Source: Rugamonas aquatica (GTDB lineage Bacteria; Pseudomonadota; Gammaproteobacteria; Burkholderiales; Burkholderiaceae_D). Taken from it: a stretch of 64,000 nucleotides of DNA. Both the position numbers and the translations under genes were made by a program. Below, piece by piece: positions 17,708 to 27,864 of this stretch (within the stretch, counting starts at the first letter, position 1; each line of letters begins with the position of its first letter). Location: contig NZ_WHUG01000002.1 of NCBI RefSeq assembly GCF_009380215.1, positions 124,001-188,000 of the forward strand, read 5' to 3'. The notes under the pieces are model-generated. The model saw only the letters and a program-made list of their open reading frames with translations. It made no database searches and was not told where the DNA came from.

Positions 17708-18679
17708 TCAGCGCGATTTGACGAACGGCGTACCGAGCGCTTTCGGCGCCACAGACTTGGCCATCAGGCCGGCCAGCACGATCACGGTCAGCACGTAAGG
17801 CACCATCTGGATCAGCGCGCCCGGCAGGCGGCCGACCACCGGCAGTTCCACGCCTTCGATCTGGATTTGTACGGCGCCAAAGAAGCCGAACATCAGGCAG
17901 CCCAGGAAGGTGTACAACGGACGCCAGTTACCGAACACCATCGCGGTCAGCGCCAGGTAGCCGGCGCCGGCCGACATATCGCGCAGGAAGAAACCGCTCT
18001 GCACGATGGACAGGTAGGCGCCCGAGAACGAACACAGGAAACCGGCGATCAGCATCGCCATGTAGCGCTGGCGCTCGACGCTGACCCCGGCCGCATCGGC
18101 CGCGTGCGGGTTCTCGCCGCAGGCGCGCAGGCGCAGGCCGAAACGGCTGTGGTACACGATCCAGTGCACCAGCGGCACCAGCGCAAACGCCAGGTACACC
18201 AGGACCGAATGGCCGCCGATCAGGTGCGCGTAGAACCAGCCGAGGAAGGGGATGTGTTCCACCGCGGCGGAACCCGGCAGCACCACGTCGAACAGGCGCG
18301 CCGAGCCCAGGTCGGGCGTGCGCCCGCCCTGCTGGAAGAAGTACTGCGCCACCACGAAGGTCAGGCCGCTCATGGCGATGTTGATGGCGATGCCGGCCAC
18401 CAGCTGGTTGCCCTTCTGGGTGATGGCGATGTAGGCCTGCAGGCTGGCCAGCAGCATCGATACTACGATGCCGGCCATGACGCCGTACCAGGGGTTCTGG
18501 GTGGTGAACGCCACGGCGGCCGAGACAAACGCCGACGCCAGGATCTTGCCTTCCAGGCCGATGTCGATCACGCCCGAGCGCTCGGCGAACAGGCCGGCCA
18601 TGCCGGCGAAAATCAGCACCGGCGCGTTGCGCACGGTCGATACCAGGATACTGCCGATGTGAAGGTCGTCAAAAGTCAT
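17708..18679 (-). CDS. nucleoside ABC transporter permease (second permease)
   Basis: A 323-residue, highly hydrophobic permease of the BPD_transp_2 class found in BMP/simple-sugar importers. The family signature around residues 15-60 is clear (RNAPVLIFAGMAGLFAERSG, then DIGLEGKIL), with GENPHAADAAGVSV in the cytoplasmic loop that contacts the ATPase. Last gene of the four-gene importer operon; it begins 7 bp after the first permease. With the BMP binding protein and ATPase it should bring nucleosides through the inner membrane. Confidence 0.9.
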   Translation of the reverse strand: MTFDDLHIGSILVSTVRNAPVLIFAGMAGLFAERSGVIDIGLEGKILASAFVSAAVAFTTQNPWYGVMAGIVVSMLLASLQAYIAITQKGNQLVAGIAINIAMSGLTFVVAQYFFQQGGRTPDLGSARLFDVVLPGSAAVEHIPFLGWFYAHLIGGHSVLVYLAFALVPLVHWIVYHSRFGLRLRACGENPHAADAAGVSVERQRYMAMLIAGFLCSFSGAYLSIVQSGFFLRDMSAGAGYLALTAMVFGNWRPLYTFLGCLMFGFFGAVQIQIEGVELPVVGRLPGALIQMVPYVLTVIVLAGLMAKSVAPKALGTPFVKSR

Positions 18680-18686
18680 ATGGTTC

Positions 18687-19756
18687 TCACTTCTTCAGTT
18701 TGAGCATTTTGGCGATGGCCGGCGCGTACAGGTTTTCCATCGCGCCGCAGAACAGGATGATCAGGCCCTGGACCAGGATCACCATCTCGGGCGGGATGTT
18801 CTGCTTTTCCAGCGACAGGTCGAAGCCGCCCTGGGTCAGCGCCCCGAACAACACCGCCGACAGGAAAATGCCGACCGGGTGCTGGCGGCCCATCAGCGCG
18901 ATGGCGATGCCGATGAAACCCGCGCCGCCGACAAAGTTCAGCGACAGGTAGTGGGTCGAGCCCATGATGGAGTTGACCGAGCCGAGACCGGCCAGCGCGC
19001 CCGAGATCAGCATAACGATGATGATCATCTTGCTGATGCGGATGCCGGCATAATGCGCGGCGTGCTTGTTCAGGCCCGTGGCGCGCAGCTTGAAGCCCCA
19101 CGAGGAGCGCGACACCACCACGCCGTAAATCACCAGCGCGATGATCGCCAGGAAGAAGCTGATGTTCAGCGGCGTCTCGCCCAGGATCGGGAACCACTTG
19201 TTCAGGCGCGGCATTTCAGCGGCGGCGGCAAAGGCGCGGCTGGCGGGATTCTGCTCGCCCGGCGGCACCAGCTTGACGATCACGGTGTTCATCAGCGCGC
19301 CGGCGATGTAGTTGAACATGATGGTGGTGACCACCACGTGGCTGCCGCGTTTCGCTTGCAGGTAGCCGGGAACGAATGCCCACAGCGCGCCGAACAGCGC
19401 CGCGCCCAGCATGCCGACCGGGATCAGCGCAATGGCGGGCAGCGAACTGTCGAAGGTCAGCATGGCCAGCGTCAGGCCCAGGCCGGCGAAGTACATCTGG
19501 CCCTCGGCGCCGATGTTGAACAGGCCCGCTTCCATGGCGATCGAAACCGCCAGGCCGGTGAAGATGAAGGTCGAGGCGTAGAACAGCGTGTAGCTCAAGC
19601 CCTCCGGATTGACGACGGCGCTGTTGACCAGGATCGCCAGCGATTCGGTCGGGCTCTCGCCCAGCAGGTGGATCACCAGCGCGGTCACCAGCAGGGCTGA
19701 CAGCAGGTTTAACAGGGGCAGTACAAACGCGGTTGCCCAGCGTGGCAGGTCTTTAT

Positions 19757-19760
<4 letters not shown>
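18687..19760 (-). CDS. nucleoside ABC transporter permease (first permease)
   Basis: A 357-residue membrane protein of the same BPD_transp_2 class, with about eight to ten hydrophobic segments, AMEAGLFNIGAEGQMYFAGL and the cytoplasmic ATGLNKHAAHYAGI loop. It pairs with the downstream permease to form the heterodimeric channel usual in BMP-type nucleoside importers (NupQ/YufP-like). Its ATG overlaps the ATPase stop by four bases (ATGA), indicating translational coupling and fixed stoichiometry. Confidence 0.9.
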
Positions 19761-21286
<1,526 letters not shown>

Positions 21287-21323
21287 AGGATCGTTTTCGG
21301 TACGGTTAAGTAAAATGTTAAAC

Positions 21324-21353
21324 GCGCCGCACGGGGAATACCCCCGGCGGCGC
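21324..21353 (-). terminator. hairpin between binding-protein and ATPase genes (attenuating terminator)
   Basis: GCGCCGC (21324-21330) and CGGGG (21332-21336) pair with CCCCG (21342-21346) and GCGGCGC (21347-21353) around one bulged A. Read on the minus strand it is followed by a T-rich stretch (GTTTAACATTTTACTT). It lies inside the importer operon, so it is likely a leaky terminator that lets the binding protein be made in excess. Confidence 0.65.
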
Positions 21354-21373
21354 GCTCAATGTTCAAACAGGTA

Positions 21374-22369
21374 TCAGGCCGGGCAGGCAGCGCCCGAACG
21401 GATGTCGATAACTTTCACTTTGCCGTCGATGATGTCCTTGCGGGCACCAATGACGCGCTTCTCGATTTCCGGGGTAATCAGCTTGCGGTTGTTCTCGTCC
21501 AGCGCCCAGTCGACGCCGTCTTCCTTCAGGCCCTTGGCGGTGACGCCGGCCTTCCAGGTGCCGTTCTTCATCTGCATGAAGGAGTCGTAGACGGCATTGT
21601 CGACGCGCTTGACCATCGAGGTCAGGATGCTGCCCGGGTACAGGCTGTTCTGGTTGGAGTCGACGCCGATGGCCAGCTTGCCTTTTTCCTTGGCGGTCTG
21701 CAGCGTGCCCAGGCCGGAACCGCCGGCGACGGCAAACACCACGTCGACGCCGCGGTCGAACTGCGAACGCGCCAGTTCGCCGCCCTTGGCCGGGTTGTTC
21801 CACGAATCGGAGGTGGTGCCGACCATGTTCGAGCTCACTTCAACCTTGGCGCTGACCGACTTGGCGCCCTGGGCGTAGCCGCAGGCGAAGGTGCGGATCA
21901 GCGGGATGTCGACGCCGCCGATGAAGCCCAGCTTCTTGGACTTGGAAGCCATGGCCGCAGCCACGCCCACCAGGTAGGAGCCTTCTTCTTCCTTGAAGGT
22001 GATGGAGTTGACGTTGGCGCCTTGCGCCACGCCGTCGATCAGCACGAAGCGGACTTTCGGGAATTCCTTGGCGACCTTCTGCACGGCTGCCTGCTGGGCG
22101 AAGCCGATGGAGGCGATCAGGTCCAGGTTCTTGCGGGCGAGGCCGCGCAGCACCTGTTCAGCCTGGGTATCGCTGGAGGCTTGCACCTCGATGAAATTGA
22201 TGTTGGTTTCCTTCTTGAAGCGCGATGCGCCTTCAAAAGCGGACTGGTTGAACGACTTGTCGAACTTGCCGCCTGCGTCATACACGATACCCAGTTTTGG
22301 GTCAGCCGCGGACGCGCTGGCAGCGATAAACAGTGCTGCAACCGTCAAACTAAGTTGTGAAAGTTTCAT
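21374..22369 (-). CDS. BMP-family nucleoside-binding lipoprotein/periplasmic protein
   Basis: A 331-residue solute-binding protein of the BMP/PnrA family, which binds purine and other nucleosides. Visible are a signal peptide (about 1-20, no lipobox Cys), KLGIVYDAGGKFDKSFNQSAFEG (start of the mature domain, written here in part as GKFDKSFNQSA), VGVAAAMASKSKKLGFIGG, GVDVVFAVAGGSG and GVDSNQN. It begins a minus-strand operon with an ATPase and two permeases. AGGAG precedes the ATG. The absence of a lipid Cys suggests a soluble periplasmic form. Confidence 0.92.
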   Translation of the reverse strand: MKLSQLSLTVAALFIAASASAADPKLGIVYDAGGKFDKSFNQSAFEGASRFKKETNINFIEVQASSDTQAEQVLRGLARKNLDLIASIGFAQQAAVQKVAKEFPKVRFVLIDGVAQGANVNSITFKEEEGSYLVGVAAAMASKSKKLGFIGGVDIPLIRTFACGYAQGAKSVSAKVEVSSNMVGTTSDSWNNPAKGGELARSQFDRGVDVVFAVAGGSGLGTLQTAKEKGKLAIGVDSNQNSLYPGSILTSMVKRVDNAVYDSFMQMKNGTWKAGVTAKGLKEDGVDWALDENNRKLITPEIEKRVIGARKDIIDGKVKVIDIRSGAACPA

Positions 22370-22442
22370 GAATAGGCTCCTGGAAGATCGATATTGTATA
22401 TTTTTATTGGACGAAACATGTACTTTGGCGCCGCTTTATCGC

Positions 22443-22471
22443 GGCAAACCCCTGATTTTTAGAGGTTTGCC
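22443..22471 (-). terminator. hairpin after transaldolase gene
   Basis: GGCAAACCCCT pairs with AGAGGTTTGCC with one mismatch across a 7-nt loop, nine bases beyond the transaldolase stop on the minus strand. No good T run follows, so it is a weak terminator or an RNA-stabilising structure before the importer operon. A -10-like TACAAT follows on the minus strand near 22395. Confidence 0.4.
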
Positions 22472-22479
22472 TCGGGGAT

Positions 22480-23568
22480 TTACTCTACCAGCGCCAGGAG
22501 TTTGTCGAAAGCTTGTTCAAATTGCAGCAAGCCGGCGGCCAGCAATTGCTGGCCCACCGTTTCCAGATCGATGCCGTGGCGGGCCAGTTGCGCCAGCGTG
22601 GTCCGTTCCGCCTCGATGTCGGCGTCCAGCGTGCGGGCCGCCTCGCCGTGGTCGCGGAAGGCGTCCAGCGTGGCGTCCGGCACGGTGTTGATGGTGTCCG
22701 GCCCGATCAGGCCTTCGACGTAGCGCACGTCGCGCTGGTCCGGGTGCTTGGTGGCGGTGCTGGCCCACAGCAGCCACTGCGGCGTGGCGCCGAAGGCGGC
22801 GAACACGGCGAAACCGCCATCGTTCTTCCACTCGTGGTAGGCGATGCGGGCGGCCGCCATGGCGGCGCGGCCGCGCAGGGCGACGGCGCTGCCGTCGGCC
22901 GAGTTTTCCAGCAGGGCGTCGACGGCGACGTCGATGCGGCTGATGAACACGCTGGCGACGCTGGCGATGCGCTGCACCGAGGAGGTGTCCTGCAGGCGCC
23001 GGGCCAGGCCGCGGCGGTGGGCGGCGCGCACCGCCTGGATCTGGCTGGCGGTGAAGATCAGCGTCATGTTGACGTTGATGCCGGCGTAGATCACTTCCTC
23101 CAGCGCGGCGATGCCGGCCGGCGTGGCCGGTATCTTGATCATGGCGTTGGGACGGGCGATGGCGGCCCACAGGCGCTTGGCGGCGGCGATGGTGCCGCCG
23201 ACGTCCTGGCTCAGGCGCGGCGACACTTCAAAGCTGACGAAGCCGGCGCGGCCGTCGGATTCGCGGTACAGCGGCGCGAACAGGTCGCAGGCGCGCTGCA
23301 CGTCCGGCAGCACCAGTGCCTCGAAGCGCGCTTCCGGCGTCGCCAGCCCGGTGCGCAGCTGGGGCAGGGCGGCCTGGTAGGCGGGGTCGTGCTGGATGGC
23401 CTGGTAGAAAATCGCCGGGTTGGAGGTCAGGCCCTGGACGCCGTCGTTGGCGATCAGCGCGGCCAGCTGGCCGGAGGCCAGCAGGTTGCGGCTCAGGTTG
23501 TCGAGCCAGATTTGTTGTCCCAGGTCGCCGACCGCGCGCAGGCGGCTGTGTTCGAGCATGTTATTCAT
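22480..23568 (-). CDS. tal: transaldolase
   Basis: A 362-residue transaldolase of the long TalB-like bacterial group (tal2 type). The Schiff-base lysine is in MIKIPATPAG (Lys about 145), with DGVQGLTSNPAIF near 41-54, SFEVSPRL, NVNMTLIF and SVASVFISRIDV all matching the family. It swaps dihydroxyacetone units between sedoheptulose-7-phosphate and glyceraldehyde-3-phosphate, joining pentose phosphates to glycolysis, which is where ribose from nucleosides ends up. It sits 110 bp upstream of the importer operon on the same strand. Either Met1 or Met4 could be the start; neither has a strong ribosome site. Confidence 0.93.
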   Translation of the reverse strand: MNNMLEHSRLRAVGDLGQQIWLDNLSRNLLASGQLAALIANDGVQGLTSNPAIFYQAIQHDPAYQAALPQLRTGLATPEARFEALVLPDVQRACDLFAPLYRESDGRAGFVSFEVSPRLSQDVGGTIAAAKRLWAAIARPNAMIKIPATPAGIAALEEVIYAGINVNMTLIFTASQIQAVRAAHRRGLARRLQDTSSVQRIASVASVFISRIDVAVDALLENSADGSAVALRGRAAMAAARIAYHEWKNDGGFAVFAAFGATPQWLLWASTATKHPDQRDVRYVEGLIGPDTINTVPDATLDAFRDHGEAARTLDADIEAERTTLAQLARHGIDLETVGQQLLAAGLLQFEQAFDKLLALVE

Positions 23569-24111
23569 CTACATCTACCGTTCCAAGAATGTGACGCGGC
23601 GGCCGGGGCCTGGCGTCATGTCGCACTGCCGCAACAGTTAAGGCCGAATATAAAATGTTTGTGCTGTTGCTTTTTTGTCCGTTTGGAAAAATTTCCTGCT
23701 TGTTGGATAAATCACTTTCCGCATGTTCAGGGGCCGCCAGGGCATTCGGTGCTGACTCCTGAATCGGCGATTTACCTGCAAGCGCAGCGTTTCCCTCCGC
23801 TGGACGGCCTGTTTCCGAGGCCGTCCACTACTATGCATCAGCGCCGATATGTACGACAAATTCGATTTTGTTTAGTTATTTATATAAAATTGATATGAAT
23901 CGAATCACTCAAAAAGTGAGTTTGTGTCATTTTTTTCCATGCTAGCATGGTTGGTAATTTGCATATTCTTATGCGAAACAGCGTAGTTTCGATACATTTT
24001 TACCAATAAAAAACAACGACATCGTCCGCCGCCGGCCACCATAGCCGGCAGCGAGGGCGAGATTTTTGGATTGATATTTCAACCTTGCCTACACAATAGG
24101 GAGCAGGACTC
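23569..24111. other. AT-rich divergent control region between tal and the second TonB receptor
   Basis: No convincing gene in these 543 bp. The left part (to about 23830) should carry the tal promoter. The right part is strongly AT-rich and carries the 59-bp element described separately (23845-23903), then a small ACTC/GAGT inverted pair near 23907-23921. A GGGAGCAGG ribosome site lies before the receptor ATG. Confidence 0.6.
23845..23903 (+). promoter_or_regulatory. conserved 59-bp element, copy at the second TonB receptor
   Basis: Ungapped alignment to the reverse complement of 32632-32690 (xapA promoter) gives 43 identities in 59 positions by my hand count. It contains TTTATAT (23879-23885), a 7-bp spacer and ATATGAA (23893-23899), a near-palindrome equivalent to the perfect one in the other copy. 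It ends about 208 bp before the receptor start. Confidence 0.6.
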
Positions 24112-26382
24112 ATGAGCAAAAAAAGTAGTGGTTACGCAGTGCGATCGCTGATCGCGCTGGCAGTTGCAAGCGCATTCCCCCTGCACGCGGCGATGGCCGC
24201 CGAAGCGGAGGCCGCAGCAACCGGCCAGCCGGCAGCCGATGCCCCGGATACCGCCACCAAAGGCCAACTGGAAACCGTGATCGTCACCGCGCAGCGCCGC
24301 GCGGAAAACATCAAGGACGTGCCGATGTCGATCGCCACGCTCAAGGGCGACAAGCTCGACGTGCTGACCTCGGCCGGCGCCGACATCCGCTTCCTGGCCG
24401 GCCGCTCGCCGTCCGTCAACGTCGAATCGGACTATGGCCGCACCTTCCCGCGCTTCTACATCCGCGGCCTGGGCAATATCGACTTCGATCTGAACGCCTC
24501 GCAGCCGGTGGGCCTGGTGATGGACGATGTCGTCATGGAAAACTCGATGTTGAAAGGCTTCCCGGTCTTCGACGTCGACCAGATTGAAGTGCTGCGCGGC
24601 CCGCAGGGCACGCTGTTCGGCCGCAATTCGCCGGCCGGCGTCATCAAGCTCGACTCCGCCAAGCCGGTGTTCAAGACCGAAGGCTATGTCAACCTGGGCT
24701 ACGGCAAGGATGGCATGAAGAGCGCCGAAGGCGCGTACAACCTGCCGGTCAGCGACACGGTGGCGCTGCGCTTCTCGGGCCAGACCCAGCGCCGCGACAA
24801 CTTTGTGCACAACCCGCTGCCGACCGGCACCCAGGATTTCGAAGGCTATAAAGACAGCGCCGCCCGCCTGCAATTGCTGGTCAAGCCCAACCGCGACATG
24901 AGCGCCTTGCTGAACTTCCACGTGCGCGACCTGGACGGCACCGGCACCCTGTTCCGCGCCAACATCATCAAGCCGGGCACCAACGAGCTGGTCGACAACT
25001 TTGACTACAATTCCTACCCGTCGGACGGCCTCAACACGCAGCACCTGAAAACCAAGGGCGGCAGCGCCCGTCTGCGCTGGGATCTGCCGGGCGTCACCCT
25101 GCATTCGATCACCGGCTTCGAGGCGCTGGAACTGTACAGCGGCGCCGACGTTGATGGCGGCTATGGCGGCGGCACCCATCTGCCGTCGGGACCGGTGAAG
25201 CCTATCCCGTTCTCGCTGGAGACGGCCGACTTCATTCCGCACCATAAGCAGCTGACCCAGGAATTCCGCGCCGAATCCAATACCAAGGATGCGCTGCAAT
25301 GGATCGCCGGCGTGTTCTACTTCAAGGAGCACGTGCAGATCGACAGCATCGGCTTCGATACCTTTGCCAACCACGCGCAATATCCGGGCTACACCACCCA
25401 GTCGCAGGATGCCAACTCGTGGGCCGCGTTCGGCACCTTGAACTATGCGGTGTCCGACAAGCTGAAACTGCGCGGCGGCGTGCGCTACACCAACGACAAG
25501 AAAGACTTCGTGGCCACCCGCGTGGAACCGGGCAGCATCGGCCCGCAGACCATCCACAACAGCACGAACAACGTCAGCTGGGATCTGAGCGGCACCTACA
25601 CGCTGGACAAGGACACCAATCTGTTCTCGCGTATCGCCACCGGCTACCGCGCACCGAGTATCCAGGGGCGCCTGTACGGTCCGACCGACGTGCCGTCGAT
25701 GGCCGATTCGGAAAAAGCGGTGTCGATCGAGGCCGGCATCAAGCAGGACTTGTTCGACCGCCGCGCGCGCCTGAGCGCCTCGGTGTACGACTACCGCGTC
25801 AAGAACAAGCAGCTGACCGCCGGCAGCGGCTCCATCAATATGAACCGCCAGATCAATGCGGACAAGGCGGTGGGCCACGGCGTCGAGCTGGAGTTCCAGG
25901 CCAATCTGGCGGACGGCCTGAGCGCGTCGCTGGGTTCCAGCTACAACTTCACCGAGATCCAGGATCCGAACCTGTACGTCAAGGTTTGCGGCTCGCCGTG
26001 CACGGTGACCAATGCCGCCGGTCCTTTCGCGGGTACCGCCTGGATCAACGGCAACCCGTTGCCGCGCGCGCCGAAGTGGCAGCATAACTTCACGCTGAAG
26101 TACAGCAAACCGGTGGGCGACGGCGAACTGTATGCCTTCACCGACTGGACCTACCGCACCACCTACAACGACTTCCTTTACGCGGCCAAGGAATACGCCG
26201 TCAAGCCGCTGACGCAAGGCGGCCTGCGGGTCGGCTACAAGTGGGATCGTTATGAAGTGGCGCTGTATGGCCGCAACATCACCAACCAGGTCGAGGCGCA
26301 AGCCGCGATCGACATCAACAACCTGACCGGCATCGTGAACGAACCCCGTACCTACGGCATGATGTTCAAGGCCACGTTCTAA
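24112..26382 (+). CDS. TonB-dependent outer-membrane receptor (second)
   Basis: A 756-residue TonB-dependent receptor with signal peptide (about 1-29, AAMAA), TonB-box-like ETVIVTAQRR at about 54-63, a plug with FYIRGLGNIDFDLNAS and VLRGPQGTLFGRNSPAG, and a barrel ending in Phe (GMMFKATF). The VIVTAQRR/LRGPQGTLFGRN pattern is the common large class of proteobacterial receptors for varied organic ligands. The ligand is unknown. A promoter-region element shared with the nucleoside-phosphorylase/deo operon points to a nucleoside-type ligand, by inference. A Cys pair (VCGSPC) lies in a predicted extracellular loop around residue 625. Confidence 0.92.
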   Translation: MSKKSSGYAVRSLIALAVASAFPLHAAMAAEAEAAATGQPAADAPDTATKGQLETVIVTAQRRAENIKDVPMSIATLKGDKLDVLTSAGADIRFLAGRSPSVNVESDYGRTFPRFYIRGLGNIDFDLNASQPVGLVMDDVVMENSMLKGFPVFDVDQIEVLRGPQGTLFGRNSPAGVIKLDSAKPVFKTEGYVNLGYGKDGMKSAEGAYNLPVSDTVALRFSGQTQRRDNFVHNPLPTGTQDFEGYKDSAARLQLLVKPNRDMSALLNFHVRDLDGTGTLFRANIIKPGTNELVDNFDYNSYPSDGLNTQHLKTKGGSARLRWDLPGVTLHSITGFEALELYSGADVDGGYGGGTHLPSGPVKPIPFSLETADFIPHHKQLTQEFRAESNTKDALQWIAGVFYFKEHVQIDSIGFDTFANHAQYPGYTTQSQDANSWAAFGTLNYAVSDKLKLRGGVRYTNDKKDFVATRVEPGSIGPQTIHNSTNNVSWDLSGTYTLDKDTNLFSRIATGYRAPSIQGRLYGPTDVPSMADSEKAVSIEAGIKQDLFDRRARLSASVYDYRVKNKQLTAGSGSINMNRQINADKAVGHGVELEFQANLADGLSASLGSSYNFTEIQDPNLYVKVCGSPCTVTNAAGPFAGTAWINGNPLPRAPKWQHNFTLKYSKPVGDGELYAFTDWTYRTTYNDFLYAAKEYAVKPLTQGGLRVGYKWDRYEVALYGRNITNQVEAQAAIDINNLTGIVNEPRTYGMMFKATF

Positions 26383-26397
26383 TCGCAGCATGACCTG

Positions 26398-26430
26398 CCG
26401 GATTTTGCCCGCCCAGCGGGCGAAATCCGG
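26398..26430. terminator. bidirectional-type hairpin after the second TonB receptor
   Basis: A 14-bp stem (CCGGATTTTGCCCG with CGGGCGAAATCCGG, one wobble) around a 5-nt loop lies 15 bases after the receptor stop and between convergent genes. A second hairpin, TTCCCGC/GCGGGAA at 26438-26460, overlaps the end of the next gene and begins GTCATTCCCGC like the 79-bp repeats elsewhere in the window. Confidence 0.65.
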
Positions 26431-26445
26431 TCCGTCATTCCCGCT

Positions 26446-27051
26446 TCAATCGTGCGGGAAGGTCTCTTCGGAGAGGACGATGTTCTTGCCGTTGATGGTG
26501 AATTGATAGATCGCCTTGTTGTTCTTTTTGGGATACGTCATTTTGAGCTTGGCCTTGGTTGGACCCAGTTCGAGCTTGCCCAGTTTTTCATCTTCCTTAC
26601 CCAGCCTGGCCGCGATCGCGGGAGCGTTGTACGGGACCAGGTCGTCCGCATTCTTGTCGCTGCTCATGATGGTGGCCATCAATGGGTTCCATTCTTTTTT
26701 GTCCACCGGCACGGCCTCGTACAGGAAAGGCGCACCCGTGACGCTTTTCATGTGGCTGACGAATTCCTCATCCATGCGATATTTTTCCAGCACATCTTTC
26801 AACTCCAGCGGCTTCAGGTTTTTCACCTTGACGCAGCAGATGGTCACCAATGGATCGCTATTCTGAAAGGCTGTGAAGACCGTCTCTTCGGTCAGCTTTC
26901 TGTTCGCGAAAATATAGTTGGTGCGCGCCACCAGCTTGCTGTTGGAGTCCGACACCGCGATCTTTTCCCACAGTCCGACCACGGGTTCGTTTTGAGCCTG
27001 TACTGTGCCCAGTGCGGTTGCCAGCACAAACATGATTGCAATTTTTTTCAT
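26446..27051 (-). CDS. exported protein of unknown function
   Basis: I do not recognise this 201-residue protein. It has a convincing signal peptide (KKIAIMFVLATALGTVQAQ, cut near residue 19), then a Lys-rich soluble domain with no membrane segment. Features are GLWEKIAVSDSN near the new N-terminus, a vicinal Cys pair TICCVKVK around residue 71-74 and a basic KKNNKAIYQFTINGK tail region. Its base composition is lower in GC than neighbours, with several AT-rich codons, so it may have a separate history. It is convergent with the TonB receptor and divergent from DUF969. Confidence 0.7.
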   Translation of the reverse strand: MKKIAIMFVLATALGTVQAQNEPVVGLWEKIAVSDSNSKLVARTNYIFANRKLTEETVFTAFQNSDPLVTICCVKVKNLKPLELKDVLEKYRMDEEFVSHMKSVTGAPFLYEAVPVDKKEWNPLMATIMSSDKNADDLVPYNAPAIAARLGKEDEKLGKLELGPTKAKLKMTYPKKNNKAIYQFTINGKNIVLSEETFPHD

Positions 27052-27090
27052 TGTGTATTCCGGTGAGTTTTTGCTGTAATCTCCCGCTAC

Positions 27091-27102
27091 CCTTCATGAA
27101 GG
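27091..27102. promoter_or_regulatory. 12-bp perfect palindrome in divergent promoter
   Basis: CCTTCATGAAGG lies centrally in the 99-bp region between the unknown exported protein and the DUF969 gene, the position expected for a dimeric regulator controlling one or both. No regulator is assigned. Confidence 0.35.
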
Positions 27103-27150
27103 TCAAAACACTGGCGGTGCGGGGTTTTTTTAATGGATGGAGCCTGATTC

Positions 27151-27864
27151 GTGGATCATAACGTCGTTAACCTGTGGCCCCTGCTTGGTGTGGCCGTCAT
27201 CATACTTGGCTTTGCCCTGCGCGCGCATCCGGTGCTGGTGGTGATCGCCGCCTGCGCCGTCACCGGCATCGCCTCCGCCATGCCGGTCGAGAAGCTGCTG
27301 GCCACCATGGGCACGGCCTTCATCAAGACCCGCAACCTGCCCTTGATCCTGTTGCTGCCGCTGGCCGCCATCGGCCTGCTGGAGCGCTTCGGGCTGAAGG
27401 AGCATGCGCAAGCCTCGATCGCGCGCATCAAGTCCGCCACCACCGGCCGCCTGCTGATCGTCTACCTGGCGCTGCGCGAGCTTACCGCCGCCTTCGGCCT
27501 GACCAGCCTGGGCGGCCACATTTGCATGGTGCGTCCGCTGGTCGCGCCGATGGCGGAAGGCGCGGCCGAAACCCGCTACCCGGCGCTGACCGACGAACTG
27601 CGCCACCGCATCCGCGCCATGTCCGCCGCCACCGACAACGTCGGCCTGTTCTTCGGCGAGGACGTGTTCGTGGCCTTCGGCGCCATCGTGCTGATGCAGA
27701 CCATCCTGCGTGGAGAAGGGCTGGAAGTCGAGCCGCTGCACATCGCCATGTGGGGCATACCGACCGCGGTGACGGCCTTCATCATCCATTCGTGGCGCGT
27801 GCACCGGCTGGACGCGCAGATCGCCCGCGCCATGCTGAAGCAAACGCAGAAGGAGACGGCATGA
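27151..27864 (+). CDS. DUF969 membrane protein
   Basis: A 237-residue polytopic membrane protein (about five to six hydrophobic segments) matching the DUF969 family that is nearly always paired with DUF979. Recognisable stretches are LWPLLGVAVIILGFALR, KTRNLPLILLLPLAAIGLLERFGL and TDNVGLFFGEDVFVAFGA. The function is not established; the two proteins look like two halves of a transporter. The start is GTG at 27151 with GGAG upstream. It overlaps the DUF979 gene by four bases (ATGA) and is followed by pcp. Confidence 0.85.
   Translation: MDHNVVNLWPLLGVAVIILGFALRAHPVLVVIAACAVTGIASAMPVEKLLATMGTAFIKTRNLPLILLLPLAAIGLLERFGLKEHAQASIARIKSATTGRLLIVYLALRELTAAFGLTSLGGHICMVRPLVAPMAEGAAETRYPALTDELRHRIRAMSAATDNVGLFFGEDVFVAFGAIVLMQTILRGEGLEVEPLHIAMWGIPTAVTAFIIHSWRVHRLDAQIARAMLKQTQKETA

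Noticed and set aside
22372..22440. Third copy of the 59-bp element upstream of the BMP importer
   Set aside because: Only scattered AT-rich similarity when aligned by eye, without the palindrome.
23638..23859. 73-codon minus-strand frame before the second TonB receptor
   Set aside because: Runs through the 59-bp regulatory element and lacks a ribosome site; probably non-coding.
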